Positions 16,415-25,171 of a stretch of 64,000 nt of DNA are shown one piece after another. The position numbers and the translations under genes were made by a program. The number at the start of each line of letters is the position of its first letter. Position 1 is the first letter of the stretch. This DNA is from Methylotenera_A sp036676175 (GTDB taxonomy: Bacteria > Pseudomonadota > Gammaproteobacteria > Burkholderiales > Methylophilaceae), in contig JAKFDL010000023.1 of assembly GCA_036676175.1 (NCBI GenBank), positions 44,394-108,393 of the forward strand, written 5' to 3'. The notes beneath the pieces were generated by a model, which saw only the letters and a program-made list of their open reading frames with translations, had not been told where the DNA came from and ran no database searches.

Positions 16415-16897
16415 ATGATGAAACCAAAAGAAAGCGAGCTTAGGCTAACCTTAAGCGACATATTCAGAAAAATGGCAGCTTCTTTTGTCGACGCAATTAG
16501 TTCTGTGTGGGCGTTTCTTTTTTTCTTTATAGCAATTCTAATTTGGTTCTTAGTGGGAATTTTATTTGGATTTACAGAGACATTACAGATGTTTCTACAT
16601 AACACCCTTAATATAGTCACCCTGTTTATAGTGCTGTTGATACAACATAATAAATATCGCGATAACAGATCGATGCATATTAAGTTAGATGAACTATTAA
16701 ACGGCGTGGAAGGTTCTCGTAATGCGTTTATAAACATTCAAAAGGAATTTGATAAAGACCTTGATAAGCTTGAGGATGAGGTGGTGGTTAACAAAACAGA
16801 TGACATTGACAGCACATCTAAAGCACAGAAACGGCAGAGCACTAAACAAAAGATTGTTAGTGCAAATAAACTAAGTACTACAAGTAAAGTTAAGTAA
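16415..16897 (+). CDS. Low-affinity iron permease family membrane protein
   Basis: A 160-aa protein with two transmembrane helices (about residues 28-50 and 58-78) and a cytoplasmic charged C-terminus. It follows the pattern of the family named low affinity iron permease: a SSVWAFLFFF first helix, VGILFGFTETLQ between the helices, LLIQHNKYRDNRSMHIKLDELL and then EGSRNAFINI. The iron-transport name comes from a yeast protein, and bacterial members have no firm function. The C-terminal 45 residues are Lys/Ser/Thr-rich and not conserved in the family as I know it. An AGGA directly abuts the first ATG; a second ATG at 16418 is the likelier start. Confidence 0.75.
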   Translation: MMKPKESELRLTLSDIFRKMAASFVDAISSVWAFLFFFIAILIWFLVGILFGFTETLQMFLHNTLNIVTLFIVLLIQHNKYRDNRSMHIKLDELLNGVEGSRNAFINIQKEFDKDLDKLEDEVVVNKTDDIDSTSKAQKRQSTKQKIVSANKLSTTSKVK

Positions 16898-17047
16898 GCG
16901 CAAGAAATTTTCGGCTGAAGCCATCTGGTTATTAAGTTGATGTTTTGTAGTCATTTTCTTACATCAAAAATCTTAACTTTCGATAAAGTTTTAGTTAAAA
17001 TAAATTATATTTCAGATATAAATAATTATTTTTGAAAGGGGTCAGAA

Positions 17048-17350
17048 ATGTGTTGGCAGTGTATTGAGTCTCATTGGCCTGAGTTTAAAATTAATGCAAA
17101 AAAAAACTGGGATCAATTAACTAATAAACAGTTAGATTTTATTGCAGGAAACCGAGAAAATTTTCTTATCACTTTACAACTCAGCTATGGTCTACCGCGT
17201 AAGGAAGCTGATTACCAACTTTTAAACTGGGAGACTAGACAATTCGATCGTAAGCCCTACAATAGGCGCGCGAATATTCAAACAATTGAGAATAAGCTTG
17301 GAAGGCGTTTAGAACACGATAAGGAATTACGTAATAGCAGTCTAGTTTAA
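17048..17350 (+). CDS. CsbD-like stress protein
   Basis: A 100-aa soluble protein whose first two-thirds match the CsbD/UPF0337 pattern: a W...K..AKKNWDQLTNKQLDFIAGNRENF segment, then YGLPRKEADYQLLNWE. CsbD is a general-stress protein of unknown biochemical role in many bacteria. This copy differs by its Cys-containing start (MCWQCIESHWPEF) and a basic C-terminal extension of about 35 residues. A good ribosome site (AAAGGGG) precedes the ATG. It lies in a block with catalase and small membrane proteins, in keeping with a stress role. Confidence 0.75.
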   Translation: MCWQCIESHWPEFKINAKKNWDQLTNKQLDFIAGNRENFLITLQLSYGLPRKEADYQLLNWETRQFDRKPYNRRANIQTIENKLGRRLEHDKELRNSSLV

Positions 17351-17852
17351 AAATCGTTAGCCCATTCGATAGAAGCCGATTGTCACCTAAGATCTTATCC
17401 TAATTACTCCGAACAGCTTTTGCTGGCGGGCTTTAATACTCCCACCGGCAAAAGCTAGTTAAATAAATACTAGGTGAATAAAAATAGTTAACTTCTATTT
17501 ATATTCCACTTCGAGCTGAGTTTTCCGTTCAGCTATTTTGGCTCCCAGTTCCGTCATATTTAATCCATTCAACAATAACTTTACGGCAGTTAAGTGGTAG
17601 GCGAAGGTGCTTTCAGTTGGGGTTTCGAATTGTCGCTAAATTCGCACAAAATTTTTGTAACAGACAGTACTACCTGCATCTGGCTGGTCCTTAACTTGAG
17701 CATCCGTTGATGTTAAAAAATTCCATTGTAGTTAGGCATCCAACTTTAATCTTTTAGTTAAGTAAATCTGCAGTTATGTACGATGGATGACAGAGACGGT
17801 TAATCAATAGTGCAATACTTTCCTCACTTTTATTAACTTAGGGGGAGTAAAC
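17351..17852. other. Intergenic region, 502 bases
   Basis: No convincing ORF is present. The main structure is the long imperfect hairpin at 17415-17456 (separate entry). The region downstream of 17600 is A/T-rich and presumably holds the promoter of the membrane-protein gene at 17853, but no clear -35/-10 pair was identified. Confidence 0.5.
17415..17456. repeat. Long imperfect inverted repeat (16-bp arms)
   Basis: Arms 17415-17430 (AGCTTTTGCTGGCGGG) and 17441-17456 (CCCACCGGCAAAAGCT) pair over 16 positions with one G-T and one C-A mismatch, around the loop CTTTAATACT. There is no T-run on either side, so it is not a standard terminator. It could be a REP-like element or a structured leader. 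Confidence 0.6.
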
Positions 17853-18824
17853 ATGGCAATTTCATATGTCGGCACCGATGAGCTTGAAATCGTAAATATC
17901 CCGCCAGACTCATATACAAATAGGTCTATAAATTCCAGTGCAGTTTCTTGGGGTGCAATCTTTGCTGGCGCAGCTGTTGCCGCGGCACTTTCATTAATCT
18001 TGTTAATACTGGGTGCAGGGCTGGGATTATCCACAGTTTCACCATGGGCGAATAAAGGTTTCAGTGCGGCTACGTTTGGAGTTTCCACCATTGTCTGGTT
18101 AACCGTCACCCAGATTCTTGCCGCTGGCATGGGTGGGTATTTGGCGGGAAGACTTAGAACAAAATGGGACGGTGTACATTCAGACGAAGTGTTTTTTCGT
18201 GACACAGCACATGGTTTCTTAGCATGGTCTGTTGCAACTTTGGCTACTGCAGCTTTGTTGACTTCGGTGATAGGATCAGTTGTAAAGAGTGGAGTCCAAG
18301 CTGGCGCCACTGTGGTAGAAAGTGCTGCAGTTGCCGCCGCCGGAAAGGCTGATGACGGCCTTAATCAATTGGACAAAACAGGCAATGCAAGCGCAACTTC
18401 AATAAACGGAGGCAACTACTTTATTGATTCTCTGTTTCGCGCAGCTCCGACCTCTCCCGATACACTAAGCGCTAATCCTCAAACAGATATTTCACAAAAA
18501 AACGCCTCTACTGCAGAAGTTATCCGCATTTTAGCTAATTCAAAGGATAACAAATCGCTACCTGCAGAGGATGTTTCTTATATCAGTCTGTTAATAGCAA
18601 ACAATACCGGATTGACTCAACAAGAGGCAGAAAGTCGCTTCAATGAGACTTATGCCCAGATGCAGAAAGAAAAACTGGAAGCGGAACTAGCGGCTAAAAA
18701 TACGGCTGAAAAAGTGCGTAAAGCAACAATTTACGCAACCTTGTGGCTGTTTGTTTCACTTCTGATGGGGGCGTTCTCCGCCAGCCTAGCCGCTACTTGG
18801 GGCGGTCGTAGTCGCGATGCTTAA
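17853..18824 (+). CDS. Membrane protein of unknown function (often mislabelled PhnA-like)
   Basis: A 323-aa inner-membrane protein. Glycine/alanine-rich helices lie at about 30-60, 75-105 and 120-150, and a final helix near 290-315. Between them is a long hydrophilic segment (about 165-285), Asn/Asp/Ser-rich and then coiled-coil-like (Lys/Glu/Ala). The core SWGAIFAGA..., TQILAAGMGGYLAGRLRTKWDGVHSDEVFFRDTAHGFLAWS region is found in proteobacterial membrane proteins with no known function; some databases call them PhnA-like without support. A strong GGGGGAG ribosome site precedes the ATG. It is 53 bases upstream of the 23-residue peptide gene and next to catalase. Confidence 0.7.
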   Translation: MAISYVGTDELEIVNIPPDSYTNRSINSSAVSWGAIFAGAAVAAALSLILLILGAGLGLSTVSPWANKGFSAATFGVSTIVWLTVTQILAAGMGGYLAGRLRTKWDGVHSDEVFFRDTAHGFLAWSVATLATAALLTSVIGSVVKSGVQAGATVVESAAVAAAGKADDGLNQLDKTGNASATSINGGNYFIDSLFRAAPTSPDTLSANPQTDISQKNASTAEVIRILANSKDNKSLPAEDVSYISLLIANNTGLTQQEAESRFNETYAQMQKEKLEAELAAKNTAEKVRKATIYATLWLFVSLLMGAFSASLAATWGGRSRDA

Positions 18825-18877
18825 CCTAAAATTTAACCACTCAATCTTAACTATTTTTTATTAATTTGGAGACTCAC

Positions 18878-18949
18878 ATGCGTTCATTATTATTATTTTT
18901 TCTCGGCATTCCTATTCCACTTATTATTTTAATTGCTTTATTTACGTAA
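18878..18949 (+). CDS. 23-residue hydrophobic membrane peptide
   Basis: ATG at 18878, seven bases after GGAG, opens a 23-codon frame ending in TAA. The product begins MRSLLLFFLG, has a central GIPIPLI turn and ends LIALFT; it is a single hydrophobic segment with one arginine near the N-terminus. Short peptides with a GIPIPxIILIALF pattern recur in proteobacterial genomes, in my recollection, which supports a real gene. It lies between the membrane protein and catalase, both on the same strand. Function unknown. Confidence 0.6.
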   Translation: MRSLLLFFLGIPIPLIILIALFT

Positions 18950-19046
18950 GCTAAAACAAGAAAAAGCAAAGAAGTTAAGTATGAATGTAGCCAACTATAT
19001 TTTATGGGCTACACAACTAAATATTTAAATCCATAGGAAATCTTGT

Positions 19047-21140
19047 ATGAGTAGCGATAAAACAGTCAACAGTAAGGACAGGTCAGCTAATAAAGACGAT
19101 ATTCAATCAGGTAAAGGCGGAGAACTCCATCAGCGCGCTGGCGGTGAGCATGGAATGCTGACGACCAACCAGGGTTTAGGTATATCAGATAACCAAAATT
19201 CCCTCCGTGCTAATCCTAAGGGTCCTACGTTACTGGAGGATTTTATCCTGCGGGAAAAAATCACCCATTTCGATCATGAACGCATCCCGGAGCGCATTGT
19301 GCATGCGCGCGGCACAGGCGTGCATGGGTATTTTGAATTAACGGCTTCATTACAAGAGCACACAACTGCAAAAATACTCACTGAGGTAGGTAAAAAAACC
19401 CCGTTATTTACCCGCTTTTCGACTGTTGCAGGGGGCTCAGGCTCTGTGGATACGCCGCGAGACGTGCGTGGCTTTGCCGTTAAGTTTTATACGGAAGAGG
19501 GCAATTGGGATTTAGTTGGGAATAATATCCCGGTCTTTTTTATTCAAGATGCAATTAAGTTTCCAGATTTAGTCCATGCGGTAAAAATGGAGCCGGACCG
19601 CGGGTTCCCTCAGTCTGCCACTGCCCACGACACTTTTTGGGACTTTATCTCGCTTACCCCGGAATCCATGCATATGGTGATGTGGATTATGTCTGACCGC
19701 ACGATACCACGTTCATTGCGAATGATTGAAGGCTTTGGCGTACATAGTTTCAGGCTCATTAATAAGGCCGGAAATTCAACTTTTGTGAAATTCCATTGGC
19801 GACCTAAACTTGGGCTGCAATCTACGGTATGGGATGAAGCAGTCAAGATAGCCGGCGCAGATCCGGATTTCCAGCGGCGTGAGATGTTTGAGGCAATTCA
19901 AGCTGGTAACTTTCCTGAATGGGAGCTGGCGGTGCAGCTTTTTACACAAGAGGAAGCGGATCAATTTCCCTTTGACCACTTGGATGCTACCAAATTAATC
20001 CCAGAGGAGCTGGTTCCACTAAAAGTCGTCGGACGTATGGTGCTGGATCGTTGGCCTAATAATTTCTTTGCTGAAACAGAACAAGTTGCATTTTGCCCAT
20101 CCCACATAGTGCCTGGCATCGATTTTAGCAACGACCCGCTTTTACAAGGACGTTTATTTTCATATTTAGATACTCAGCTGTCGCGTCTAGGCTCACCAAA
20201 TTTTCACCAGATACCAATCAATGCGCCAAAATGTCCATTTGCCAACCATCAACGTGATGGCCACATGCAGATGGAGCAGCCAGTTGGCAGGGTTTCATAT
20301 GAACCTAATTCATTGTCACCAGATTCCCCCCGTGAGTCTTTAAAAGGTTTTAGCAGCATGACTGCCGAAGAAGTGGGAGAGAAGGGCAGGATTAGGGCTG
20401 AAAGCTTTGCAGATCATTACTCTCAAGCAAGACAGTTTTTTATTAGCCAAACTGCTTATGAACAGGCGCATATTGCCTCTGCGCTGGTTTTTGAGCTTTC
20501 CAAAGTAGAACATTTACACATTAGAGAAGCAATGGTCGGGCATTTGCGTCATATTTCACAAGACTTGGGAGGCCGAGTTGCCAAAGGGTTAGGCTTAGAC
20601 AAAATGCCGAATCCCCCAAGAACTGCAGTCCAAGTACAGGAATTGCCGCCATCACCAGCATTGCAAATCATTGGAAAAATGAAAGACACTTTGCAAGGGC
20701 GTGTCGTTGGTATTCTTATTGCCGATGGATCAGACGCTACTTCCATTAACAGTATTAAAAAAGCAGTTGTAAAAGCAGGTGCAAGTGTCAAAATCGTGGG
20801 GCCAAAAATTGGTGGTGCCAAATTAAGCGATGGTTCTACTCAGGCAATCGACGGACAGCTTGCTGGTACACCTTCCGTATTATTTGACGCTGTTGCGATT
20901 ATTCTTTCAGGTGAGGGTGCGAAAACACTCTCGACAGAATCGGCTGCTATTGATTTCGCTCGAGATGCCTTCGGTCATTTGAAAGCCATAGCTGTGGATA
21001 GTGGAGGCGAAGCTATATTAACTAAAGCAAACATAAATGCTGATAAAGGTATAGTCAATATTTCAGAGGTTGAAACATTTATTTCTTTGGCTAAAACCCG
21101 CCAATTCGATAGAGAAAAGTCAATTAGAACATTGGCATAG
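19047..21140 (+). CDS. katE: Large-subunit (clade 2) haem catalase
   Basis: A 697-aa catalase of the KatE/HPII type that splits hydrogen peroxide in the cytoplasm. The haem-pocket His is in ERIVHARG (about residue 86), the Asn is in NNIPVFFIQD and the proximal Tyr is in RLFSYLDTQLSRLG. After the catalase core (to about 520) comes the class-I amidotransferase-like C-terminal domain (about 540-690, beginning RVVGILIADGSDA), which marks large-subunit enzymes. Slightly shorter than E. coli KatE (753), mainly at the N-terminus. It follows the small peptide gene on the same strand after about 97 bases. All active-site residues are present. Confidence 0.93.
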   Translation: MSSDKTVNSKDRSANKDDIQSGKGGELHQRAGGEHGMLTTNQGLGISDNQNSLRANPKGPTLLEDFILREKITHFDHERIPERIVHARGTGVHGYFELTASLQEHTTAKILTEVGKKTPLFTRFSTVAGGSGSVDTPRDVRGFAVKFYTEEGNWDLVGNNIPVFFIQDAIKFPDLVHAVKMEPDRGFPQSATAHDTFWDFISLTPESMHMVMWIMSDRTIPRSLRMIEGFGVHSFRLINKAGNSTFVKFHWRPKLGLQSTVWDEAVKIAGADPDFQRREMFEAIQAGNFPEWELAVQLFTQEEADQFPFDHLDATKLIPEELVPLKVVGRMVLDRWPNNFFAETEQVAFCPSHIVPGIDFSNDPLLQGRLFSYLDTQLSRLGSPNFHQIPINAPKCPFANHQRDGHMQMEQPVGRVSYEPNSLSPDSPRESLKGFSSMTAEEVGEKGRIRAESFADHYSQARQFFISQTAYEQAHIASALVFELSKVEHLHIREAMVGHLRHISQDLGGRVAKGLGLDKMPNPPRTAVQVQELPPSPALQIIGKMKDTLQGRVVGILIADGSDATSINSIKKAVVKAGASVKIVGPKIGGAKLSDGSTQAIDGQLAGTPSVLFDAVAIILSGEGAKTLSTESAAIDFARDAFGHLKAIAVDSGGEAILTKANINADKGIVNISEVETFISLAKTRQFDREKSIRTLA

Positions 21141-21299
21141 CAGGAGATTTGTTTATTAAGTCAATGTGATTGAATGGTTGCTCTTGCTTGATGAATACCC
21201 CAATTATTTTGATTTAGATAAATTAGATATAGGAATACTTAATGTATATCAAAAAAGAAAATAGCTTGCAGCTTAAAACTGTCGTTATTTGTGTAAGCA

Positions 21300-23120
21300 A
21301 TGTTCCTCTCAAACTTTAAAGAAATTTTAAGAGGATATAAAACATATATATTTATACTTTTAATCCCCGTCGTTCTTTTACTTTTTCTGTATGTTTTTAA
21401 CTGGAATTGGTTAAAACCATTCGTGATAAGTTATGTAAGTCAAAAGTCAGAGCGTTTAGTCAAGATAGGCAAGCTGGATGTGAAATTCTCCGGTTTGCTC
21501 AATCCAACATTAAAATTTGATGAGCTGTATATTTCAAATGCACAATGGTCAAATAAGCGCCCTTTGATTTCAGCCAAAAAGATTTCTTTCAAATTCAATG
21601 CCATTCAATTCTTATTGAACCCAGAGGCTAGAAACGTTCATGTAACCATGTCAGATAGTGAAGTTAATCTGGAAAGATTAAGGGATGGACTAAGAAATTG
21701 GAGGCTTTTAAAGCCTAATTATAAAGGCGTCGGTAAGTATGTCGTACTTTCACTATCAGCGGAAAATAGTGAAATTAGTTTTAACAACCATGCACTTCAA
21801 TTGAACATAACTGCCAAATCGAGTCCCAATTTAACCTCGACGCAATTACCAAATAAAATAAAATTTTCGGGTAGCTACCTCAAAGGGCCATTTGATGGGG
21901 TCGTATTAACGAGTTCAAAAGTTACTTTTCAGAAAACTAACGAGCTTTTTGATATGAATGGCTATGCAAATCAAGGTAAAAATAAAATAAACATAGTGGG
22001 CAAAGTAGGCGATGTTTATAGGGATGCTTTAATAGACGCTGAGGTTGGGGTAACAGGCAATATTTTCTCTTTAGTCAACAACTTGGGCAATGAGTCTTTG
22101 GTTGGGAAAAATTCATTCAATCTGTCTACGCACTTACATAAATTAAAAAATAATTATAAATTCGAAAATTTTCACGGAAAGATTAATGGATCTGATCTAA
22201 AGGGCTATTTGTTATATGTTGATGACAGCGAAGCGCCGCAAGCTTTGGGCAATTTTACAAGTAAAGAAATCAATTTTAAGAGTATGGCTGATCTGTACGC
22301 TCAGCTAGATAAAAGTAAATTTAAACCCGGATACCCATTCCCGATAATTGGGCATTTAAAAAAAACGCATTTAAATTTAATGGTTAATATCGATCATATA
22401 GTCAATATTAAACATATGGATATTAGGAATTTGAAGGTTGCAGTGAATGGTAGTAATGAGGAATTTGATATAAATATTGAGACTGACCAATTAAATGGGG
22501 GCAAGCTTTCAGCGAATGTCACTATTAAACCTGCTAATAAACCAGCTCAGGATTTGTCAGCAGTTCATATGGACGTTATTGTCAAGAAGCTGAAACTTGC
22601 AAGCCTATTAAACAACTCTGAATTAGACAATAAAGTATCAGCTCCTGTAGATATAAAAATACAGGGGGACAGCGTAGGCAATTCATTTCGAGAGTTCATT
22701 TCTAACGCATCTGGTAAAGCGGATATAACGCTGGGTAAAGGTATGATTTCAAATAAACTTGACGCTAAGTTGGGCTTAGATTTCGGCAAAGTTTTCTGGC
22801 TCTCATTTCGAGAGGACAAAAATATAACTTTAAATTGCGGCAAAATAAGTTTTAACATCAAAAAGGGTTTTGCAAACTCAAGGTCATTATTTATTGATAC
22901 CTCTCAAACTACGATTAACGGTCAAAGTGATTTCGATTTTGGCAATAAACGCCTGAATGTTTTGTTGGATCCTGCCCCCAAAAATCCAACATTATTTGCA
23001 AAAAATGAATCTATTAAATTAACGGGGTATTTGGATGGGGCGAATTACAAGTTTAAAACCTCTACTACTAAATTTAAAAACCCTCAAAATTTAATTTTGC
23101 AGAGTTGCAATACTCATTGA
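21300..23120 (+). CDS. AsmA-family envelope protein
   Basis: A 606-aa protein with one N-terminal transmembrane helix (about residues 15-35, after a basic YKTY) and a long periplasmic part rich in beta-strands. AsmA features are visible: KIGKLDVKFSG near 55, ISNAQWSNKRPLISAKKISF near 75, and a C-terminal repeat region with IQGDSVGNSFREFISNASGKADI and TTINGQSDFDFGNKRLNV. AsmA-like proteins are proposed lipid conduits between inner and outer membrane. No ribosome site precedes the ATG at 21300. A 25-codon frame at 21242-21319 with AGGA upstream overlaps it and could drive coupled initiation. The coding sequence is more A/T-rich than the housekeeping genes. Confidence 0.75.
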   Translation: MFLSNFKEILRGYKTYIFILLIPVVLLLFLYVFNWNWLKPFVISYVSQKSERLVKIGKLDVKFSGLLNPTLKFDELYISNAQWSNKRPLISAKKISFKFNAIQFLLNPEARNVHVTMSDSEVNLERLRDGLRNWRLLKPNYKGVGKYVVLSLSAENSEISFNNHALQLNITAKSSPNLTSTQLPNKIKFSGSYLKGPFDGVVLTSSKVTFQKTNELFDMNGYANQGKNKINIVGKVGDVYRDALIDAEVGVTGNIFSLVNNLGNESLVGKNSFNLSTHLHKLKNNYKFENFHGKINGSDLKGYLLYVDDSEAPQALGNFTSKEINFKSMADLYAQLDKSKFKPGYPFPIIGHLKKTHLNLMVNIDHIVNIKHMDIRNLKVAVNGSNEEFDINIETDQLNGGKLSANVTIKPANKPAQDLSAVHMDVIVKKLKLASLLNNSELDNKVSAPVDIKIQGDSVGNSFREFISNASGKADITLGKGMISNKLDAKLGLDFGKVFWLSFREDKNITLNCGKISFNIKKGFANSRSLFIDTSQTTINGQSDFDFGNKRLNVLLDPAPKNPTLFAKNESIKLTGYLDGANYKFKTSTTKFKNPQNLILQSCNTH

Positions 23121-23206
23121 TTTGCACAGGAAAAGCCGGGCATACAGAAATTAGGGATAGAGCTTAATATAAACTTAATAAAACAAAAGTTTCGTTTAAA
23201 TAGTGA

Positions 23207-25159
23207 TTAAGTTTCAAGCCAACACATACCGAGAGGCGGTATGCTGAAGTTGCTGCTGCTTAAGTCGAGCATTTGATCTGTGAATAGATCTTTAACGTTG
23301 CTATGCTGCAGTAAACCAAGCTTGCGTAAACCTTCGATATTCAGATCTTGTATTGAGTGATCAAAATTACAAATTACCAGTACACGTGGATGATTGCCGC
23401 TACCATCAAAACGCACAAAGCTAAATAGATGGGGGTTGTCTAATGCGATTAACGTACGGTTATTGTGATCGGCAAACGCAGTAATTTCTTTTCTGGTTGC
23501 AATCATTCTCTTCAAGCCAGAAAAAATACGCTGTTCGATTGTGCCTTTTTCTTTTCTCAACTCACTTTGTTGCCAGTTCATGGCCGGGCGATGAATCCAG
23601 CGGCTATCGTTTTTTTTATCTTCATTCTCCAGATAGGTCTGATCATTGATTGTGCCAATTGCATCGCCATAATAAATTAGCGGAATACCGCCAAACGCCA
23701 TAATAAAGCCATGCAGCAGTAAGATGCTGTCGATACTAAGCGCTATCGCGGCTTCATCGGCTTGCTCAATCGCCGTTTCCAAACCGGCCAGGGAAGCAAG
23801 AGATCCTGCAATGCGCGCATCACCATTTTTCTTATTGGTGCCAAACGCAATGCCTTTGGCGTTAGAGTCCGCAAATTTTCCAGTGTAATAATTAAGCAAA
23901 AACTGGCGATGCGATACTGGGTCGTAGCCTGCGAGGCGAATATCTTTATCGTCAAACCCGAGTCCAATATCATCGTGACAACGTACATAATTTAACCAAG
24001 TTGCGCGCTCAAGTTTGTCTGGAATTGACTTAATCGCGTGATTCAAAAGAGTACTTTTTTTGGTGGCCAGTGCTTCCCATAGCAAAGCCATTAAAGTCGC
24101 GTTATAGGCAATTTCGCACTCTTTGGCGTTAATGGCGTCTTCGCCAAAGTATTTAATCACTTCAATCGGCGCCACAATGGCCTCAGCGATAAATAAAACC
24201 CCTGGGGCGGTTACTTGGCAGCAATCTTTCATCAATTGCAGAATTAAGTGTGCTTCCCGCTCATTTTGGCAAGTACTGCCGATTTTTTTCCATAAAAATG
24301 CCACAGCATCAAGTCGAATGATATCTGCGCCATGATTTGCCCAGAATAAAATAATATCGACCATTTCTATGAACACAGCTGGATTCTGATAATTCAGATC
24401 CCATTGATAATCATTAAATACGGTCATCACCCATTTACCCGTTTCGGCGTTCCAAGTGAAGTTACCTGGCGAATTCTCTGGGAATATTTCTGGCATGCTT
24501 TCTTCGTACAAGTCAGGCATGCTACGGTCATTAAACATGTAATAGTAGTCCTGATATTTTTGATCGCCCTCACGCGCCTTAACAGCCCAGGCATGTTCAT
24601 CGGAAGTGTGATTCACAACTACATCCAGCACTAGCAGCGTATCGCGCTTTTTAAGATTGAACACTAAATCATCCAAATCTTTAAGGTTGCCAATACTCTC
24701 ATTAATCTTTCTAAAGTCGCGGACGGCATAACCACCATCGCTTTTGCCTTTGGGACAATCTAAAATCGGCATAATGTGCAATATATTGATGCCAAGATCT
24801 TGTAGATAGCTGAGCCTTTTTTTCAATCCTTTTAAGTCTCCGCAGAACTCTCTGCAATAAACTGCGTAACCCACCCAGCGCTGACTTAAAAACCAGTTAT
24901 GATTTTTTTCGCGTGCCAGATCAAGCTTCCGCAGCTTTTGTGGACGCGCGATATAAGTACGCGTGAGCACTTTTACTAATTGATTCATCTGGGATTTAAA
25001 GTCTGGGCGATGCCCATATAACTGATGAAACAGAGAGTGAATGGCGTAAAAATTTGCGCCTAACCGCGTATAAAAATACTGCATGTTTTTATCTTTAATT
25101 TCGACGCCCACTTCAGTCAAAATATCATTCAATAAGGAATGTGATACTTGTTCATACAT
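23207..25159 (-). CDS. Amylosucrase (GH13)
   Basis: A 650-aa alpha-amylase-family enzyme of the length and layout of Neisseria amylosucrase (636 aa). It transfers glucose from sucrose to an alpha-1,4-glucan and releases fructose. After an N-terminal helical domain (1-95), the barrel carries DVVVNHTSDEH (region I), ADIIRLDAVAFLWK with the nucleophile Asp, VLFIAEAIV with the acid/base Glu and NYVRCHDDIG. No signal peptide is present, so it acts in the cytoplasm. It lies 12 bases after sucrose-phosphate synthase in a fructokinase-SPS-amylosucrase operon, where it would turn over the sucrose pool and feed glycogen-like polymer. Confidence 0.88.
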   Translation of the reverse strand: MYEQVSHSLLNDILTEVGVEIKDKNMQYFYTRLGANFYAIHSLFHQLYGHRPDFKSQMNQLVKVLTRTYIARPQKLRKLDLAREKNHNWFLSQRWVGYAVYCREFCGDLKGLKKRLSYLQDLGINILHIMPILDCPKGKSDGGYAVRDFRKINESIGNLKDLDDLVFNLKKRDTLLVLDVVVNHTSDEHAWAVKAREGDQKYQDYYYMFNDRSMPDLYEESMPEIFPENSPGNFTWNAETGKWVMTVFNDYQWDLNYQNPAVFIEMVDIILFWANHGADIIRLDAVAFLWKKIGSTCQNEREAHLILQLMKDCCQVTAPGVLFIAEAIVAPIEVIKYFGEDAINAKECEIAYNATLMALLWEALATKKSTLLNHAIKSIPDKLERATWLNYVRCHDDIGLGFDDKDIRLAGYDPVSHRQFLLNYYTGKFADSNAKGIAFGTNKKNGDARIAGSLASLAGLETAIEQADEAAIALSIDSILLLHGFIMAFGGIPLIYYGDAIGTINDQTYLENEDKKNDSRWIHRPAMNWQQSELRKEKGTIEQRIFSGLKRMIATRKEITAFADHNNRTLIALDNPHLFSFVRFDGSGNHPRVLVICNFDHSIQDLNIEGLRKLGLLQHSNVKDLFTDQMLDLSSSNFSIPPLGMCWLET

Positions 25160-25171
25160 AGATAGGCAACC

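Noticed and set aside
18878..18949. Toxin-antitoxin interpretation of the small hydrophobic peptide
   Set aside because: Type I toxins are similar in size, but no antisense RNA promoter or repeat was seen; a plain membrane peptide is simpler.
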